A DNA stretch of 64,000 bases from Ktedonobacter racemifer DSM 44963 (GTDB taxonomy: Bacteria > Chloroflexota > Ktedonobacteria > Ktedonobacterales > Ktedonobacteraceae), in contig NZ_ADVG01000005.1 in the NCBI RefSeq assembly GCF_000178855.1, positions 248,001 to 312,000 on the forward strand, in the 5' to 3' direction. Shown piece after piece: positions 61,394-64,000 of this stretch (positions are counted from its first letter, which is position 1; every line of letters begins with the position of its first letter). The translations under genes and the position numbers were made by a program. Under the pieces are notes generated by a model, which saw nothing but the letters and a program-made list of their open reading frames with translations, was not told the origin of the DNA and searched no databases.

Positions 61394-61417
61394 TGTAGGG
61401 TCCATGCTGGCATGGAC
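61394..61417. repeat. single family A repeat unit
   Basis: TGTAGGGTCCATGCTGGCAT, continuing GGAC, matches the arms at 23617 and 21548. It is itself palindromic (GTCCATGC-TG-GCATGGAC). The second arm is missing. The sequence on to 61596 contains further short GC-rich repeats but no gene. Confidence 0.7.
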
Positions 61418-61596
61418 TCCGAGCGAAGCGATCTCCCCTCGCGCAGGGGGGATCGGCCTGCGGACCGAAGAGAGCAATCCGTGCTTGAGATCAAGCTCGG
61501 ACTGCTCTCCTTTTATCTGCTCATATCACACCTACCCACCTGGCGCGAAGTAAGGTATACTATCAACCAAACAACATATATGTGAGGTAAACATCT

Positions 61597-62127
61597 ATGT
61601 CTCTCAAGATGTCCCTTCTTCGCGCCCTCCTCCTGCCCCTGATCCTCTCCCTGCTAATTGTCACACTTTTTGTGGCCCTACAACAACTCGATATACTCTA
61701 TAATCTAATAGCTCTTTACTCATATATTTTCCTTTTACTGGCACTCAGTGGGACGCGCATCTGTAAAAAAGCACGCTCATCGCCACAAGTCAACACACAA
61801 GAGATCTGGCATCAAAGTACTTTCATCATTCTCGTCATGCTCTTTCTCTTTTTTACCCTCTTCTCTTCTTCGAGCGAGCACTTCCCCATGGTGATAACAG
61901 GGCTTTTGTCCCACTTCTTAGGAAGCACCTATGAAAATGCATCAAATACAATATATATTGTTCTCTCCTATGCAGTGCTCGTCCCTCATCTTAGCATCAA
62001 TATCGCTTTGACAATCATCTGTCTACGCTGGAATAGCCAGCATACCCGTTATGCTCCTGCCATAAACCAGCTATCCCAAAGACCACAACCCCATATAGGC
62101 CAGGAAGTAGAAGATCAAAATCAGTAG
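61597..62127 (+). CDS. membrane protein of unknown function
   Basis: 176 aa with four hydrophobic segments (about 10-28, 35-52, 73-100 and 118-140). Base composition is richer in A+T than its neighbours. GAGGTAA precedes the ATG. No family was recognised, and the C-terminal tail is polar. Confidence 0.6.
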   Translation: MSLKMSLLRALLLPLILSLLIVTLFVALQQLDILYNLIALYSYIFLLLALSGTRICKKARSSPQVNTQEIWHQSTFIILVMLFLFFTLFSSSSEHFPMVITGLLSHFLGSTYENASNTIYIVLSYAVLVPHLSINIALTIICLRWNSQHTRYAPAINQLSQRPQPHIGQEVEDQNQ

Positions 62128-62243
62128 AGGGGGATGTATTCGCCTCGCAAGCCAGTTTTGTGGTACATTACCAACACGATGACGAGGGGATTATCTTGCT
62201 CGTTTTCAAGACCTACTCTTATTTTGAAAGGACTAAGGATTCG

Positions 62244-63092
62244 ATGGAGATTCGTAAAGTAGGCGTCATTGGTTGTGGCCTTATGGGGAGCGGAATCGCG
62301 CAGACGTGCGCCCAGGCTGGCTATGAAACGATCGTGCGCGAGGTCGCGCAGGACTTTCTCGATAAAGGTATGGCACGCATCCAGGGTGCCTGGGATATGA
62401 TGCTTCAAAAGGGCAAGATCAACGAGGAGCAAGCTCGCGACTATAAGAACAACCTGCGCGGCACCCTCGATACCAAAGACCTGGCCGACTGTGACCTCGT
62501 CATCGAGGCGGTCATTGAGAATATGGAGGAGAAGCTGCGCCTCTTCCCAGCTCTCGATAATGCCCTCAAACCCGAGACCCTGATCCTCAGCAACACCTCT
62601 TCGCTCAATATCACGCAGATGGGCGCCGTCACCAAGCGCGCCGACAAGGTCTGCGGACTGCACTTCTTTAATCCCGCGCCTGTCATGAAGCTCGTCGAGA
62701 TCGTGCGCACAATTTCTACCTCCGACGAGACCATTGAGACGGTGCGCGCCTTCGCCAAGTCGCTGGGCAAGACACCGGTCGTGGCCAAAGATACAGCGGG
62801 CTTTATCGTCAACTTCCTGCTCATCCCCTACCTCCTCGCCGCCGTTCGCATGTACGAGAATGGGCTGGCGAGCAAAGAGGATATCGATGCGGCCATGAAG
62901 CTGGGCTGTGGCTATCCTATGGGCCCGCTGACCCTGCTCGACTATGTGGGCCTCGATACCACGCTCTGGGCCGCTGAGGCGCTCTATGAGGAATTTAAAG
63001 AGCCGCTCTACGCGCCATCTCCCCTCCTGCGCCGCATGGTCAACTCCGGTATGCTTGGCCGCAAGAGCGGGCGCGGCTTCTACGAATACTAA
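62244..63092 (+). CDS. 3-hydroxyacyl-CoA (3-hydroxybutyryl-CoA) dehydrogenase
   Basis: 282 aa. The NAD-binding V-G-V-I-G-C-G-L-M-G-S-G-I-A, the catalytic H of L-H-F-F-N-P-A-P-V-M, and the signature D-T-A-G-F-I-V-N and C-G-Y-P-M-G-P-L are present. It oxidises L-3-hydroxyacyl-CoA with NAD+ in beta-oxidation or butyrate metabolism, in the cytoplasm. ATG 62244 is chosen because it directly precedes the Rossmann strand. No other beta-oxidation gene is near. Confidence 0.93.
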   Translation: MEIRKVGVIGCGLMGSGIAQTCAQAGYETIVREVAQDFLDKGMARIQGAWDMMLQKGKINEEQARDYKNNLRGTLDTKDLADCDLVIEAVIENMEEKLRLFPALDNALKPETLILSNTSSLNITQMGAVTKRADKVCGLHFFNPAPVMKLVEIVRTISTSDETIETVRAFAKSLGKTPVVAKDTAGFIVNFLLIPYLLAAVRMYENGLASKEDIDAAMKLGCGYPMGPLTLLDYVGLDTTLWAAEALYEEFKEPLYAPSPLLRRMVNSGMLGRKSGRGFYEY

Positions 63093-63235
63093 ACCTCATC
63101 AAGATAAAAAAGTCCGGCTTCCCCACAAGGGGGAAGTCGGCCCTCCTAAGCATCGCAGCTAGAGGCACCTCTATTTTACCACGTCCATAAGCTCCTACAC
63201 CATTGAAACCATCACTTCTCCCAAACATACCACGC

Positions 63236-63298
63236 TGTAAAAAAGCGGGTGTTGTCGGCGTGCTCTTCGAGCACGCCGACAACACCCGCTTTTTTACA
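63236..63298. terminator. bidirectional rho-independent terminator, 30-bp arms
   Basis: Arms 63236-63265 and 63269-63298 are perfect reverse complements around a TTC loop. The stem base is A6 on one side and T6 on the other, so U-tracts follow in both directions. It lies between the dehydrogenase (plus) and the membrane/PRC gene (minus). Confidence 0.85.
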
Positions 63299-63362
63299 AG
63301 AAATACCATAAAAATAAGGGATGCAAGAGCGGCTTACATCCCTTAGGGTCTGGCCTCGTTAC

Positions 63363-64000
63363 CTAGCCATTGGCAGGCAAAGGTCTTCTGCCGCGAGAAA
63401 CGACCTTGCGGCGCTCACCCACAAACTTCTGCGGGATGGGTGACACTTCTTCATGATGGAACGAACCACTGGCATCGGTATTGATACCAGGATAGTTCGG
63501 GCCATAGTTGTAGTGTCCCGTCTGCGCAGGAGAGAGCTGCCCACGTCCAAACAGGGGGGTCCCGTTTAAGGACGGTAGCACGGGTTCAACCGCGTCGTCA
63601 TATAGATCATCGGGAACCACATCGAGACCTCGATCCAGCAAGGTATCCTCACTGACGTTCAGGCGTACAATGCTTCCTTTGATGATCTCCTCAACAGCCT
63701 CATGAGGCACATAGAGCACTTTAGCGAACACATCTCCACGCTCAGCCAGAATATAGCGACCAAAACGCGCCTTGACAGTGCCAAGCCACTGCTCGTTCTT
63801 GTCCAGGACTTCCTGGCCAAGCTGGAAACGAGCGTTGGGATTGAAAACCTTATAGCGCTCTTTGGGTGCCGCCATGGGATCTTCCAGGGCCCAGCCCATA
63901 ATACCGACGATGATAAATGGTGCGCCGATATAGGTAAGCAAGGCACTATCAGGAAGGCCCAACAATCCAGCGACTGTGACAAGAATCGCTGCACTCAGAA
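63363..64000 (-). CDS. membrane protein with PRC-barrel-like domain (runs off the right edge)
   Basis: The frame is open to the window edge, so the 5' end is missing. Visible are two hydrophobic helices (A-I-L-V-T-V-A-G-L-L-G-L-P and L-L-T-Y-I-G-A-P-F-I-I-V-G-I-M-G-W-A-L-E-D-P). A PRC-barrel-like soluble domain follows (F-Q-L-G-Q-E-V-L-D, W-L-G-T-V-K-A-R-F, L-Y-V-P-H-E-A-V, G-S-I-V-R-L-N-V), then a Pro/Gly/Asn-rich tail. The G-W-A-L-E-D-P end of the helices recalls small cytochrome oxidase subunits, an inference only. Confidence 0.6.
   Translation of the reverse strand, partial: LSAAILVTVAGLLGLPDSALLTYIGAPFIIVGIMGWALEDPMAAPKERYKVFNPNARFQLGQEVLDKNEQWLGTVKARFGRYILAERGDVFAKVLYVPHEAVEEIIKGSIVRLNVSEDTLLDRGLDVVPDDLYDDAVEPVLPSLNGTPLFGRGQLSPAQTGHYNYGPNYPGINTDASGSFHHEEVSPIPQKFVGERRKVVSRGRRPLPANG

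Overview
The window looks like chromosome of a soil, filamentous Chloroflexota bacterium of the Ktedonobacterales type. This is inferred from the mix of gene families (CUAEP-tail radical SAM protein, DUF6585-like protein, NB-ARC/TPR/LuxR regulators, DUF5937 ArsR regulators, DrrAB pairs, many TnpB elements), the moderately high GC content and the scattered accessory genes. No rRNA, tRNA or CRISPR array was recognised.

Layout. 0-6.3 kb: the start of a formyltransferase-like gene (minus strand), divergent from a gene with two fused YggX domains and a B12-binding-type radical SAM gene. The apparent stop of the radical SAM gene is best read as a selenocysteine codon, giving a C-U-A-E-P tail. A YbaK deacylase and a large FtsX-type permease follow. 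6.3-13.2 kb: a small TCD1-like protein; an NADPH:F420-reductase-like gene cut in two by a complete IS4-family element with an 11-bp target duplication; a MarR regulator; a large ATPase/TPR/LuxR regulator. 13.2-20.7 kb: an isolated F1-ATPase beta subunit, a cytochrome P450, a DUF6585-like membrane protein, an intact TnpB element and a membrane protein. 20.8-31.1 kb: small enzymes, an aminotransferase, a kinase-like protein, a MarR/cupin divergent pair, a TPR protein, a FAD monooxygenase, and a MarR-DrrA-DrrB efflux operon.

31.2-43.2 kb is a carbohydrate locus that is likely devoted to alpha-1,3-glucan: a secreted GH87-like beta-helix enzyme with three malectin-like domains, a GH31 alpha-glucosidase, a binding protein, two permeases and a divergent LacI regulator. 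Two identical 14-bp CG-centred operators lie between the importer and lacI. 43-49.5 kb: a lipoprotein, a TetR/MFS divergent pair around a perfect 48-bp palindrome, an isochorismatase-fold protein lacking the catalytic Cys, and a sigma factor coupled to a membrane protein. 49.5-52 kb: an ArsR/DUF5937 gene split by a decayed TnpB element; removing 1,426 bp restores the frame exactly. 52.3-64 kb: an S41 peptidase, a PhzF-EamA operon divergent from an Lrp regulator, a broken and an intact TnpB, an L7/L12-domain protein, a flavin reductase, a HIT protein with a one-base frameshift overlapping an alpha/beta hydrolase, a hydroxyacyl-CoA dehydrogenase and a membrane/PRC-barrel-like gene leaving the window.

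A global feature is the many long, nearly perfect intergenic inverted repeats (arms of 19-37 bp, some without any loop). At least two sequence families recur, and not all sit where a terminator is expected.
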